A stretch of DNA of 6,646 bases from Candidatus Hermodarchaeota archaeon (GCA_016840185.1 JAEOSV010000225.1:1-6646); one strand, 5' to 3'. Counted from the stretch's first letter, positions 1 to 5,093 are shown. The notes: generated by a model not told the origin, from the sequence alone. Program-made: numbers and translations.

Positions 1-1
1 A

Positions 2-280
2 GTAAAATTAGATGGAGTGATTCCACTAAGTGTAGACTATAAGAATCCATTAACGCCTGATGATTACTGTAATATGATTGAGTATATGAAAAAGCATGGT
101 TTATGTTATCCTTATGACATCGTGAAAATAAGTTTCAATATTCCTGAAGACATTAAAACAAGGACCATTCTAGATTTTCAAGATACGGGAGTTAATTGGT
201 GGTTGGAATTAGTTAGTGACTGGACTGGAAGTTATGAAAAAATTAAAGACATAATCATGCAGGGTCCCACTCAAATCTGA
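2..280 (+). CDS. Luciferase-like (LLM class) flavin-dependent oxidoreductase, C-terminal fragment
   Basis: The reading frame is open from the window edge to a TGA, giving the last 92 residues of a protein whose start lies outside the window; the GTG at 17 is internal, not the start. The visible part has a DGVIPL stretch near its beginning, then LTPDDY, YDIVKISF, DTGVNWWLELV and a terminal IIMQGP. This order resembles the C-terminal part of luciferase-like monooxygenases (FMN- or F420-dependent TIM-barrel oxidoreductases), where an AGATWW-like segment is followed by a GPP near the end. That is recognition of a family pattern and no substrate can be inferred. The catalytic and flavin-binding N-terminal part is not visible. 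Other TIM-barrel flavoproteins remain possible. Confidence 0.6.
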   Translation, partial: VKLDGVIPLSVDYKNPLTPDDYCNMIEYMKKHGLCYPYDIVKISFNIPEDIKTRTILDFQDTGVNWWLELVSDWTGSYEKIKDIIMQGPTQI

Positions 281-309
281 ATTTTCAATCAAAATATTTG
301 GGCTTGGGG

Positions 310-321
310 TTAATATTTAAC
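310..321 (+). promoter_or_regulatory. TATA-box-like element upstream of the Nudix gene
   Basis: The sequence TTAATATTTAAC lies about 57 nt before the GTG at 372, in the short gap after the flavoprotein stop. A start about 25 nt downstream would leave a leader of about 30 nt that includes the GAGGT Shine-Dalgarno at 360-364. This is an inference from AT-rich sequence and position only. Confidence 0.4.
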
Positions 322-371
322 AAGCAGGATAGGATTTCTTCGCAATTTGAGTTTCGAGAGAGGTATGAGCA

Positions 372-911
372 GTGCCAATGAAGATCACAATTGAGTCGGA
401 GAAAGATTGGTTTGGTTCAAGAGCCATAGGTGTAATGCTTGATGGGATGAACCGAGTCTTGCTATGTCAACTGGAAGGTGATGACCTCTGGGTTCTTCCC
501 GGCGGCGGAATAGGCCTGCATGAAACCCTTCAGGAAACCGTTAAAAGAGAACTCTTCGAAGAAGCGAACTTCGAAATCAAGGTCCAACGACTCCTCTGGA
601 TACTCGAAAATTTCTTCATCTTCCATGCAAAGAAACACCACGTCCTTGAATTCTTCTTCCTCATAACCCCCAAAGAACCCACAGGAATATGGGAACAAGA
701 CGAGTTCGAAGGACAAGAAGATTTCCTTGACGCAGACAATTTCTGGAACCTCCCAGAAGGAAGGACTACGTTAAACTTCAAATGGTTCGACATTTCAAAA
801 CTCAACGAAATTAACTTTAAACCCAGCATCCTCATCGAACTCCTCAAAGACATCCCAACACACCCCAAACACGTAGTCTGGGACACCTACGGAAGAACCA
901 CCAAAAGCTAA
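372..911 (+). CDS. Nudix hydrolase family protein
   Basis: This is a 179-residue Nudix-fold protein, predicted to hydrolyse a nucleoside diphosphate linked to another moiety (NDP sugar, (d)NTP, ADP-ribose or similar) with a divalent metal; the substrate cannot be told. The Nudix box spans residues 45-67: G45, then E51, then R59-E60-L-x-E63-E64, which matches GX5EX7REUXEE. The box's last glycine is replaced by Asn66. It is preceded by LWVLPGG, the usual lead-in strand. The catalytic Glu residues are all present, so it should be active. I chose the GTG at 372 because GAGGT at 360-364 sits 7 nt upstream; the ATG at 378 in the same frame is 13 nt away. The C-terminal part, with an acidic insert near residues 110-122, lacks a motif I recognise. 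Confidence 0.85.
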   Translation: MPMKITIESEKDWFGSRAIGVMLDGMNRVLLCQLEGDDLWVLPGGGIGLHETLQETVKRELFEEANFEIKVQRLLWILENFFIFHAKKHHVLEFFFLITPKEPTGIWEQDEFEGQEDFLDADNFWNLPEGRTTLNFKWFDISKLNEINFKPSILIELLKDIPTHPKHVVWDTYGRTTKS

Positions 912-955
912 TCCATCTTCTTCTAACACGAAATAACTAACAAGAAAAGAAGAAG

Positions 956-1063
956 TGGCGCCCGTTCCGGGATTCGAACCCGAGTCCTAGGAGATCCGCA
1001 GACCTATGCGCATCATAGACCGTTGACAGTCCCAGATGATAGACCTGGCTACACTAAACGGGC
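956..1063 (-). tRNA. tRNA-Asp(GUC), intron-containing
   Basis: The minus strand folds into a complete tRNA: acceptor GCCCGUU/AACGGGC, U8, D arm with a long loop, anticodon stem UGGGA/UCCUA, loop CUGUCA plus C, T arm UCGGG/CCCGG with UUCGAAU, G73 and an encoded CCA. The anticodon is GUC at 1025-1027. A 30-nt intron (994-1023) lies between positions 37 and 38. The spliced tRNA is 78 nt including CCA. Discriminator G73 fits aspartate. The gene lies 51 nt downstream of tRNA-Tyr on the same strand but has its own TATA-like box at 1091-1098. A T-rich tract on the transcribed strand after the gene (about 935-955) could terminate it. Confidence 0.95.
994..1023 (-). other. tRNA-Asp intron (37/38), BHB type
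   Basis: The central 4-bp helix pairs exon CUGU (32-35) with intronic GCGG. The 3' bulge is AU|C, directly beside the anticodon stem. The 5' bulge CA|A is followed by an inner stem closing on CUAUG/CAUAG with a 5-nt loop. One C/U mismatch at the inner helix makes it slightly relaxed. Confidence 0.85.
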
Positions 1064-1090
1064 ACAGTGATTTGTGGATTATTTGTGATG

Positions 1091-1098
1091 ATTTAAAG
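1091..1098 (-). promoter_or_regulatory. TATA-box-like element for tRNA-Asp
   Basis: The minus strand reads CTTTAAAT, centred about 31 nt upstream of the tRNA-Asp 5' end, the expected archaeal TBP position for transcription beginning just before the tRNA. Confidence 0.5.
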
Positions 1099-1114
1099 GT
1101 TCCTCTGGTGGGAG

Positions 1115-1246
1115 TGGTCCCGGCGCCCGGATTTGAACCAGGAACCATCTGGTATCTGCGTTGGTTGACACCGGGTCATTGCCATGTGGCTCAGGGTGCG
1201 GTGTATACCTACAGCCAGACGCTCTACCAGGTTGAGCTACGCCGGG
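1115..1246 (-). tRNA. tRNA-Tyr(GUA), intron-containing
   Basis: The acceptor stem is CCCGGCG/CGCCGGG, so the first pair is C1-G72, the archaeal and eukaryotic TyrRS identity element. A73 and CCA are encoded. The D stem is GCUC/GAGC, the anticodon stem UCUGG/CCAGA and the T arm CCUGG/CCGGG with UUCAAAU. The loop gives anticodon GUA at 1211-1213. A 55-nt intron (1154-1208) follows position 37; splicing gives 77 nt. The gene lies 41 nt downstream of hycI on the same strand, with a TATA-like box at 1275-1282 just before the hycI stop, so it is probably transcribed on its own. Confidence 0.95.
1154..1208 (-). other. tRNA-Tyr intron (37/38), relaxed BHB
   Basis: Exon CUGU (32-35) pairs with intronic GCAG to give the 4-bp central helix, with 3' bulge AU|A beside the anticodon stem and 5' bulge AG|G. 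The next intron helix, ACACCG/CGGUGU, is separated by an internal loop (UAU opposite eight nt), so the inner side is a loop rather than a closed helix. Confidence 0.8.
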
Positions 1247-1274
1247 ACTGTGAAAAATAGGTTTGCGTGTGTGG

Positions 1275-1282
1275 CTTATAAG
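1275..1282 (-). promoter_or_regulatory. TATA-box-like element for tRNA-Tyr
   Basis: The palindromic CTTATAAG is centred about 32 nt upstream of the tRNA-Tyr 5' end, between that gene and the hycI stop codon. Confidence 0.55.
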
Positions 1283-1287
1283 AGTTT

Positions 1288-1776
1288 TCAAATGGTTTTA
1301 GTGAAAAGTTGGGTGAGGGTGGTGATAATTGCGTTTGCTGCTTGCTGTACGGGTTCAGAGAGGGGTGATGTGAATTCGTCGGTGAGGGGTTGGATGCCGA
1401 GGATGAGTATGGTGGTGGTGATGTTGTTTTCGAGGTATTCGATGAAAAATGTGAGAGGGAGTTGATGGGAAGAGAAAGCTACACCGCCAATGGTTTCTTT
1501 ATCGATGAGTTTAATGGTGCCTGGTTCGGATTGCATGAGGGCTGCATCGATTAGGAGGATGAGGTGGGGGTTGGATTCGATGAGGTGACTCATGAAGTTC
1601 TCGGGCACCGTGCTAGCGTTGATGAGTTCGATGTGGGAGGGATTTTGGTTTTGGAGTTGGTCGATGATGTAGGGTCCGATTCCATCATCGGCTTTGAGAT
1701 CGTTCCCTATTCCTAAGATTGTGATTTTTTCGGCATTGGTGAAGGCTTCTGTAAGTCGTTGCTTCCAGGATATCAT
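1288..1776 (-). CDS. hycI: Hydrogenase maturation protease, HycI type (peptidase M52)
   Basis: This 162-residue protein matches nickel-dependent endopeptidases that remove the C-terminal tail of a [NiFe]-hydrogenase large subunit after nickel insertion, in the cytoplasm. The glycine-rich start LGIGNDLKADDGIGP (residues 21-35), STVPEN (55-60), LLIDAALM (74-81), SSHQLPL (102-108) and LGIQP (126-130) follow the order in E. coli HycI. The nickel ligands Asp16, Asp62 and His90 of HycI correspond to Asp31, Asp77 and His104 here, all present. HycI-like proteases usually serve group 3 or 4 hydrogenases, so the organism should encode one elsewhere; none is in this window. The gene starts at ATG 1774-1776 without an obvious Shine-Dalgarno and shares a promoter region with the divergent endA. 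Confidence 0.9.
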   Translation of the reverse strand: MISWKQRLTEAFTNAEKITILGIGNDLKADDGIGPYIIDQLQNQNPSHIELINASTVPENFMSHLIESNPHLILLIDAALMQSEPGTIKLIDKETIGGVAFSSHQLPLTFFIEYLENNITTTILILGIQPLTDEFTSPLSEPVQQAANAIITTLTQLFTKTI

Positions 1777-1800
1777 CAGGTCTGGGAAACGGGAAGAATG

Positions 1801-1808
1801 TTATATAG
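1801..1808. promoter_or_regulatory. Shared TATA-like box between divergent hycI and endA
   Basis: TTATATAG reads as a TATA box on both strands and lies in a 65-nt gap between the hycI and endA starts. Transcription 25 nt to the right would start near 1830, about 12 nt before the endA ATG; transcription to the left would start near 1780, leaving hycI nearly leaderless. One box may serve both directions. Confidence 0.5.
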
Positions 1809-1841
1809 CTTCGCCTCTTGTCGCTTTGCTGGTGGACGATT

Positions 1842-2435
1842 ATGGTGGATGAAAAACCTGATTCCTCGTCTTCAGATGAAGAACGTATGCAGCTTCCTGA
1901 TGAGCCTATTCCAGCAAAATTTAGCCGTGGAACGGTTGTGGTTGAAGGCGAGTTAGCTTCTGTGTTGTTTGAAGCGGGTTATTATGGTACGTTGAAAAGT
2001 AAATCTAAGTTAGTGCTTGAACCAGAAGAAGCTTTATTGTTAGCGCGACGACAACGGATTGTCGTGAGTGAATCCAAAGAGGGAGAGCTTGAGTTTTCGG
2101 CATTACTTGAACACTTAGCTGGTGGACGTCCTGGTCTTTGGACGCGATTCCTTGTTTATAGTGATTTGCGGAGTCGGGGCTACGTGGTTCGAACTGGTTA
2201 TGGGAAAGGATTATTATTTCGTGTGTACCCGCGGGGCGCAAAACTCAACGAGGCGACAGCGAAGTATTTTGTCTGTGCGATTTCAGAGGGATCACCCCTT
2301 AATGTGAGGGAACTGGATGCCTTTAGCAAGCAGGCCAAACGAAATCGTAAGAAACTGATGCTAGCGGTGTTAGATCGGCAGGGTGAGACAACTTATTATC
2401 TCGTTTCCCCTGCAGATATTGTTGCTGAAAAGTAA
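1842..2435 (+). CDS. endA: tRNA-splicing endonuclease EndA-family subunit lacking the catalytic histidine
   Basis: This 197-residue protein belongs to the archaeal EndA family, which cuts pre-tRNA (and pre-rRNA) at both bulges of a BHB motif. The N-terminal domain contains KLVLEPEEALLLARR (56-70); the C-terminal nuclease domain contains FLVYSDLRSRGYVVRTGYGK (103-122), FRVYPRG (126-132), KYFV and RKKLMLAVLD (169-178). In M. jannaschii EndA the triad is Tyr115, His125, Lys156. At matching spacing this protein has Tyr129 and Lys170, but position +10 from the Tyr is Thr139. It may therefore be the structural subunit of a two-subunit enzyme, or a modified catalyst. I chose ATG 1842, with GGTGG at 1831-1835 6 nt upstream; an in-frame TTG at 1818 would fall in the promoter. 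The gene converges on tRNA-Arg with an 8-nt gap. Confidence 0.85.
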   Translation: MVDEKPDSSSSDEERMQLPDEPIPAKFSRGTVVVEGELASVLFEAGYYGTLKSKSKLVLEPEEALLLARRQRIVVSESKEGELEFSALLEHLAGGRPGLWTRFLVYSDLRSRGYVVRTGYGKGLLFRVYPRGAKLNEATAKYFVCAISEGSPLNVRELDAFSKQAKRNRKKLMLAVLDRQGETTYYLVSPADIVAEK

Positions 2436-2443
2436 GTGTAAAT

Positions 2444-2541
2444 TGGCGGGCCCGCCGAGATTTGAACTCGGGATTTCCAGCTTAGGAGGCTGGTGCCTTC
2501 TCCGGGGATACATATATCCAATCCGGCTTGGCCACGGGCCC
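2444..2541 (-). tRNA. tRNA-Arg(CCU) with a D-loop intron
   Basis: The acceptor stem is GGGCCCG/CGGGCCC with G73 and encoded CCA. The anticodon stem CCAGC/GCUGG holds the loop CUCCUAA, giving anticodon CCU at 2484-2486 with no intron there. The T arm is CCGAG/CUCGG with UUCAAAU. The D arm is 21 nt too long; removing 2500-2520 leaves a normal D arm (GCCAAGCCGGAUAAGGC) and a 77-nt tRNA. The gene follows rpiA on the same strand and has its own TATA-like box. Its 3' end lies 8 nt from the endA stop, so endA read-through would be antisense to it. Confidence 0.95.
2500..2520 (-). other. Non-canonical D-loop intron of tRNA-Arg(CCU), about position 20a/21
   Basis: This 21-nt intron forms a 3-4-3 BHB core: inner stem GGAUA/UAUCC with loop UAUG, 5' bulge AU|U, central helix CCGG/CCGG, 3' bulge AG|A, then the D stem as a loose outer helix across unpaired AAG. 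Cutting after the second base of each bulge gives exactly the expected D loop. Confidence 0.88.
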
Positions 2542-2571
2542 AGAAAATTACAAGTTTGGTGAGTTGCCGGT

Positions 2572-2580
2572 GCTTTAAGC
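2572..2580 (-). promoter_or_regulatory. TATA-box-like element for tRNA-Arg
   Basis: GCTTAAAGC on the minus strand is centred about 35 nt upstream of the tRNA-Arg 5' end, just after the rpiA stop. Confidence 0.45.
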
Positions 2581-2590
2581 ATGTTTCGTT

Positions 2591-3277
2591 TTATCTTTCC
2601 AGTAATTTCGCACCTTTCTCTTGACCCACATAGACGACATCCGCTTGGGTGGGAAATAGACCGTTTTCGAGAACACCAGGAACTGCGTTTAGTTTGGCCT
2701 CTAGTTTTTTTGGATCTGCAATATTTGGAAAGGAGACATCTAAAATGAAGTTTCCATTGTCGGTGATTAGGGGTCCAGCTTTTCGTTTCGCTTGTCGGAG
2801 AATCGGTGAGCCCCCAAGGCGTTGAATCCTATCCATTGAGAGGGCTAGAGATTCAGGAAGGACTTCAACGGGAACTGGCATCCGGGTTCCAAGCTTATCC
2901 ACAAGTTTGGCACTGTCAACGATAATAACTACTTGGTTAGCGGCTTCAGCGAGAATTTTTTCTCGAAGGAGCGCTGCCCCACCACCCTTAATTAGAGCAA
3001 GTTGTGGGTCCACTTCATCAGCACCATCCACAGCACAAGCTAAACTCGTCACAGCACCGAGTGGCACCGTGGTTATTCCAACGTCATGAAGACGCAACTG
3101 AGTGGCGTGTGAACTAGGAACTGCTGTGATTGTGATATTCTCAGATGCAATTTGTTCAACAAGCAAATCAATGAATATCTCAACCGTAGATCCAGTGCCT
3201 ACACCAAGACACATGCCATCAGAAACATGGCTTATCGCAGCTTCAGCAGCAAACCGTTTTTCCTCATCAACCGTCAA
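2591..3277 (-). CDS. rpiA: Ribose-5-phosphate isomerase A
   Basis: RpiA interconverts ribose 5-phosphate and ribulose 5-phosphate in the cytoplasm, supplying ribose for nucleotides. The 228-residue protein (E. coli RpiA has 219) carries GVGTGST at 25-31 (phosphate loop), VDGADE at 83-88, IKGGGAALLREK at 96-107, PVPVEVLP at 134-141 and TDNGNFILD at 172-180. Asp81, Asp84, Lys94 and Glu103 of the E. coli active site correspond to Asp84, Asp87, Lys97 and Glu106 here, all present. I chose the TTG at 3277 because AGGTG lies 7 nt upstream and the resulting MTVDEEK aligns with the E. coli MTQDELK start. An upstream in-frame GTG at 3343 would add 22 residues with no family counterpart. A weak TATA-like box is at 3330-3340. 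Confidence 0.95.
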   Translation of the reverse strand: MTVDEEKRFAAEAAISHVSDGMCLGVGTGSTVEIFIDLLVEQIASENITITAVPSSHATQLRLHDVGITTVPLGAVTSLACAVDGADEVDPQLALIKGGGAALLREKILAEAANQVVIIVDSAKLVDKLGTRMPVPVEVLPESLALSMDRIQRLGGSPILRQAKRKAGPLITDNGNFILDVSFPNIADPKKLEAKLNAVPGVLENGLFPTQADVVYVGQEKGAKLLER

Positions 3278-3329
3278 CGTAAGACACCTGAAAACGCCAA
3301 TGGATGCATAGCACTCCAACCCGCCAACC

Positions 3330-3340
3330 CTTAAAGATAT
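3330..3340 (-). promoter_or_regulatory. Possible TATA-like element for rpiA
   Basis: The minus strand reads ATATCTTTAAG about 58 nt before the TTG start, which would give a leader of about 30 nt including the AGGTG. It lies inside the longer in-frame extension of rpiA, which supports the downstream start. It is weak, based on position and base content. Confidence 0.35.
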
Positions 3341-3423
3341 CACATAGAAATCAAACTACCCGTAGATAACAGAATTTACACCTAAAAAAATCTGTAAATA
3401 GGTCCCCACCATGAGCAAGTTAT

Positions 3424-3431
3424 CTATTTAA
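3424..3431 (+). promoter_or_regulatory. TATA-box-like element for the surface-protein gene
   Basis: CTATTTAA is centred 40 nt before the TTG start. A start site near 3454 leaves a 14-nt leader that just includes the GAGGG Shine-Dalgarno at 3457-3461. Confidence 0.45.
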
Positions 3432-3467
3432 TGTCAGAGTAACCTTTGAAAGTGTAGAGGGATCCGT

Positions 3468-4403
3468 TTGCGACGACATATTCTTTTCGGTGTCATCTTG
3501 TGCTTAGTCTTTCTGTTCGCCTTTGGCACGCCTCCTCCTTTCTCATCAATGAATAATAACCGTATAGACGCTACGCCCACAGTAATAACCGTAAACCAAT
3601 TTAGTGTCTCTCGTCTTGACCCTGAGCGAATCGATGGATTTCCCCCAACAAACACACGATCCTTGTTCTTAGGGCCCGTCGTTGGGAACGTCACCCAGAA
3701 TCCCACCATCGTCGAATACACGGACAGCCCCGTCATCACCTGCGATGTCCTGGCGAATATCAGCAGCATCGATCACGTCAACCTCATCTACCGCTTAGAC
3801 AACAGCACCTGGACCCCAATCACCATGACCAACACCACCGCCCAGAAATACAACGCCACGATTTCCACCCAACCCTGGCCAAGCTTCGTTGAATACTACG
3901 TCAACGCCACCGACACCAGCGGCTTTTACACCATTCAAGTTAACGGGAGCACCTACTACCACTTTACCGTCGTGGATACTACCCATCCTGAGGTGACCAT
4001 CACTTGGCCTGAAGGCGAAACTTACATCAGTGGCACTGTCGAAATTGAAGTCTCGGCTGGCGATGAGGGCAGTGGAGTTCAAAGCGTGGAAATCTACATC
4101 GGAGAGTCTTTTCCAGGCGGCATGGTGCCTGTTGCTAACTACACTAATCCCCCCTACACCTACACGTGGATAACCAGATTCCATTCAAATGGTCTCTATA
4201 TCCTTCAGGCCACAGCCTATGATGGAGCAGGTAATTATCATGATGATATACAAGGTAATGTTGTTGACAACGTAGAAAACCGCCCTTTCGACCCCTGGCC
4301 CCTAATCACCCTCTTCGTGGTGGGCAGTAACATTCTCATCATAGTTGCCGTGTTCACCGTTTACTGGATACATCGCAAACGCAAAGCCCCAGCTTCCTAC
4401 TAA
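3468..4403 (+). CDS. Secreted Ig-like-domain protein with C-terminal membrane anchor
   Basis: This 311-residue protein appears to be a cell-surface protein of unknown function. Residues 1-20 form a signal peptide (MRRH then a hydrophobic run). Two beta-rich segments follow, at roughly 76-168 and 174-267; the second contains SGTVEIEVSAGDEGSGVQSV and AYDGAGN, phrases typical of bacterial and archaeal Ig-like domains. Residues 278-301 form one transmembrane helix, followed by HRKRK, so the bulk lies outside. I count eight N-x-S/T sequons in the exterior part (Asn74, 97, 112, 122, 129, 146, 159, 224), consistent with N-glycosylation. The TTG start has GAGGG 6 nt upstream. C-rich codon choice in the first Ig-like segment differs from the flanks. 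It could be an adhesin, a receptor or an S-layer-associated protein; sequence alone does not say. Confidence 0.8.
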   Translation: MRRHILFGVILCLVFLFAFGTPPPFSSMNNNRIDATPTVITVNQFSVSRLDPERIDGFPPTNTRSLFLGPVVGNVTQNPTIVEYTDSPVITCDVLANISSIDHVNLIYRLDNSTWTPITMTNTTAQKYNATISTQPWPSFVEYYVNATDTSGFYTIQVNGSTYYHFTVVDTTHPEVTITWPEGETYISGTVEIEVSAGDEGSGVQSVEIYIGESFPGGMVPVANYTNPPYTYTWITRFHSNGLYILQATAYDGAGNYHDDIQGNVVDNVENRPFDPWPLITLFVVGSNILIIVAVFTVYWIHRKRKAPASY

Positions 4404-4536
4404 CATACAGGCTCTGAATTCTGAGGCATAAAAGTTCCTAAAAAATGCACGTTATCTTTGGTCTCACATAATCACTGGAACTTCAAACCATTACATTTAC
4501 TGTGGATATAAAATCCGTTATCCAAAGAAAAAAGAA
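4404..4536. other. Intergenic region with no gene seen
   Basis: This 133-nt AT-rich stretch lies between the surface-protein stop and the 3' end of tRNA-Thr(GGU). On the minus strand it begins with CTTTTTTCTTT (4524-4534), which probably terminates the Thr tRNA transcript. I see no other gene. Confidence 0.6.
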
Positions 4537-4613
4537 TGGAGCCTCAGCCGGGATTCGAACCCGGGACCCCCACCTTACCAAGGTGGTGCGCTACCATGCT
4601 ATGCCACTGAGGC
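4537..4613 (-). tRNA. tRNA-Thr(GGU), no intron
   Basis: The 77-nt tRNA including CCA has acceptor GCCUCAG/CUGAGGC, U8-G9, D stem GCAU/GCGC, anticodon stem CCACC/GGUGG around UUGGUAA (anticodon GGU), T arm CCGGG/CCCGG with UUCGAAU, U73 and encoded CCA. It is the only tRNA in the window without an intron. It lies 13 nt downstream of tRNA-Thr(UGU), too close for its own promoter, so the two are probably one transcript. Confidence 0.96.
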
Positions 4614-4643
4614 GCAGGAATTTAATTGGTGCCGAGGGCGGGC

Positions 4644-4669
4644 GTTCCGCGAAGCCCAATGGACTTCGG
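4644..4669 (-). other. Non-canonical T-loop intron of tRNA-Thr(UGU), position 59/60
   Basis: This is a textbook BHB: the outer helix is the T stem GCGGG/CCCGC, the central helix UUCG/CGGA (4 bp), bulges AA|C and AC|G of 3 nt each, and the inner helix CGAAGUCC/GGGCUUCG (8 bp) closes on AUU. Cutting after the second base of each bulge restores a 7-nt T loop. Confidence 0.93.
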
Positions 4670-4691
4670 TTCGAACCCGCGATCTCCAGAT

Positions 4692-4772
4692 TTCTCCGGT
4701 GCGCCAGTCATCACATTATTCTGACCCTGGGGCAAAGCCCTATGAGTATCGCCCTGTTATTCCAAGAATGGT
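4692..4772 (-). other. Anticodon-loop intron of tRNA-Thr(UGU) copy a, BHB unclear
   Basis: This 81-nt insert is placed at 37/38 by the two flanking stem halves; the exact boundary can slide within A residues. The expected central helix is only CUU/GAG-like with a G-G clash at the fourth pair, and no adjacent inner helix is visible. The intron holds a GGGC/GCCC hairpin, a CUGGCGC that complements the exon GCGCCAG, and a GUGAUGA. Confidence 0.7.
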
Positions 4773-4831
4773 TACAAGTCTGGCGCTCAACCAGGCTAAG
4801 CTACCTCGGCAGCACTAAACCACAGCCCGTA

Positions 4832-4841
4832 CCTTTTAAGC
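4832..4841 (-). promoter_or_regulatory. TATA-box-like element for the tRNA-Thr pair
   Basis: GCTTAAAAGG on the minus strand is centred 26 nt before the 5' end of tRNA-Thr(UGU), and is the only candidate upstream of the two-tRNA unit. Confidence 0.6.
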
Positions 4842-4900
4842 GTTATTCTCACCACACCTTCCATACACCATTTTCTTCTCCCTTTCATCAACACGAAGCA

Positions 4901-4908
4901 ATTTTAAG
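4901..4908 (+). promoter_or_regulatory. TATA-box-like element for tRNA-Leu
   Basis: ATTTTAAG is centred about 36 nt upstream of tRNA-Leu. A weaker AAATAAC at 4914-4920 lies at about 25 nt and is an alternative. Confidence 0.4.
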
Positions 4909-4940
4909 CCACGAAATAACTTTCACACGCCATCAACTGA

Positions 4941-5093
4941 GCGGGGGCGTGTCCAAGGGTCAGCGCCCTCTGTGATCAAGCGGCGGGGGTATCTCCCCCA
5001 ACGGAGACCCCACAGCCAAGCTTGGTCAAAGGCGCAGGACTTAAGATCCTGTCTCGTAGGAGTTCCCGGGTTCGAAGCCCGGCCCCCGCACCA
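4941..5093 (+). tRNA. tRNA-Leu(UAA) with an intron after position 8
   Basis: The acceptor GCGGGGG pairs with CCCCCGC; A73 and CCA are encoded. The 3' part holds a full Leu D arm (GCCAAGCUUGG...GGC), the anticodon stem CAGGA/UCCUG around CUUAAGA (anticodon UAA at 5042-5044), a 14-nt class II variable arm and T arm CCGGG/CCCGG with UUCGAAG. Between acceptor and D arm lie 65 extra nt (4949-5013). Removing them gives 88 nt including CCA, the usual size for tRNA-Leu. No plausible junction restores U at position 8: the exon base is C. The tRNA is followed after 24 nt by a small membrane-protein gene. Confidence 0.9.
4949..5013 (+). other. Non-canonical intron of tRNA-Leu(UAA), position 8/9
   Basis: The 65-nt intron can form a BHB: central helix GGGG (acceptor bases 3-6) with intronic CCCC, 5' bulge GC|G, 3' bulge AC|A, a short outer helix G1-C2 with exon GC, and inner helix UGUCC/GGAGA with one G-G mismatch. 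A GGGGG/CCCCC hairpin with loop UAUCU lies inside. The exact junction could shift by a nucleotide. Confidence 0.7.

Larger units (their letters stand above)
4627..4810 (-). tRNA. tRNA-Thr(UGU), copy a, with two introns
   Basis: Both ends are complete: acceptor GCCGAGG/CCUCGGC with A73 and encoded CCA, U8-A9, D stem GCUU/GAGC, anticodon stem CCAGA/UCUGG. The loop begins CUUGUA, so the anticodon is UGU whichever of the possible junctions is used. The gene is 184 nt; removing 81 nt at the anticodon loop (4692-4772) and 26 nt in the T loop (4644-4669) gives a 77-nt tRNA with T arm GCGGG/CCCGC and loop UUCGAAG. The same T loop occurs in tRNA-Leu nearby, which supports the junction. The promoter is probably the TATA-like box 26 nt upstream, serving tRNA-Thr(GGU) as well. 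Confidence 0.9.

Noticed and set aside
530..886. Open frames on the minus strand inside the Nudix gene
   Set aside because: The Nudix box is explicit on the plus strand; the opposite frames show no motif and overlap it fully.
1818..1841. Upstream TTG start for endA adding 8 residues
   Set aside because: It lies only about 10 nt after the TATA-like box, so it would be upstream of the expected transcript start, and the ATG at 1842 has a GGTGG at good spacing.
3278..3343. GTG start at 3343 for rpiA
   Set aside because: It adds 22 residues unlike RpiA N-termini, whereas the TTG at 3277 has AGGTG at 7 nt and aligns with the known start.
3795..4184. 129-codon open frame on the minus strand within the surface-protein gene
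   Set aside because: It mirrors the GC-rich codon pattern of the plus-strand gene and has a valine- and glycine-rich low-information sequence without recognisable domain.
4692..4772. A perfect C-box-like GUGAUGA in the tRNA-Thr(UGU) intron, suggesting an intronic C/D guide RNA as in archaeal tRNA-Trp introns
   Set aside because: The intron has no CUGA D box on either side and no second C'/D' pair at usable spacing, so one 7-mer is not enough.
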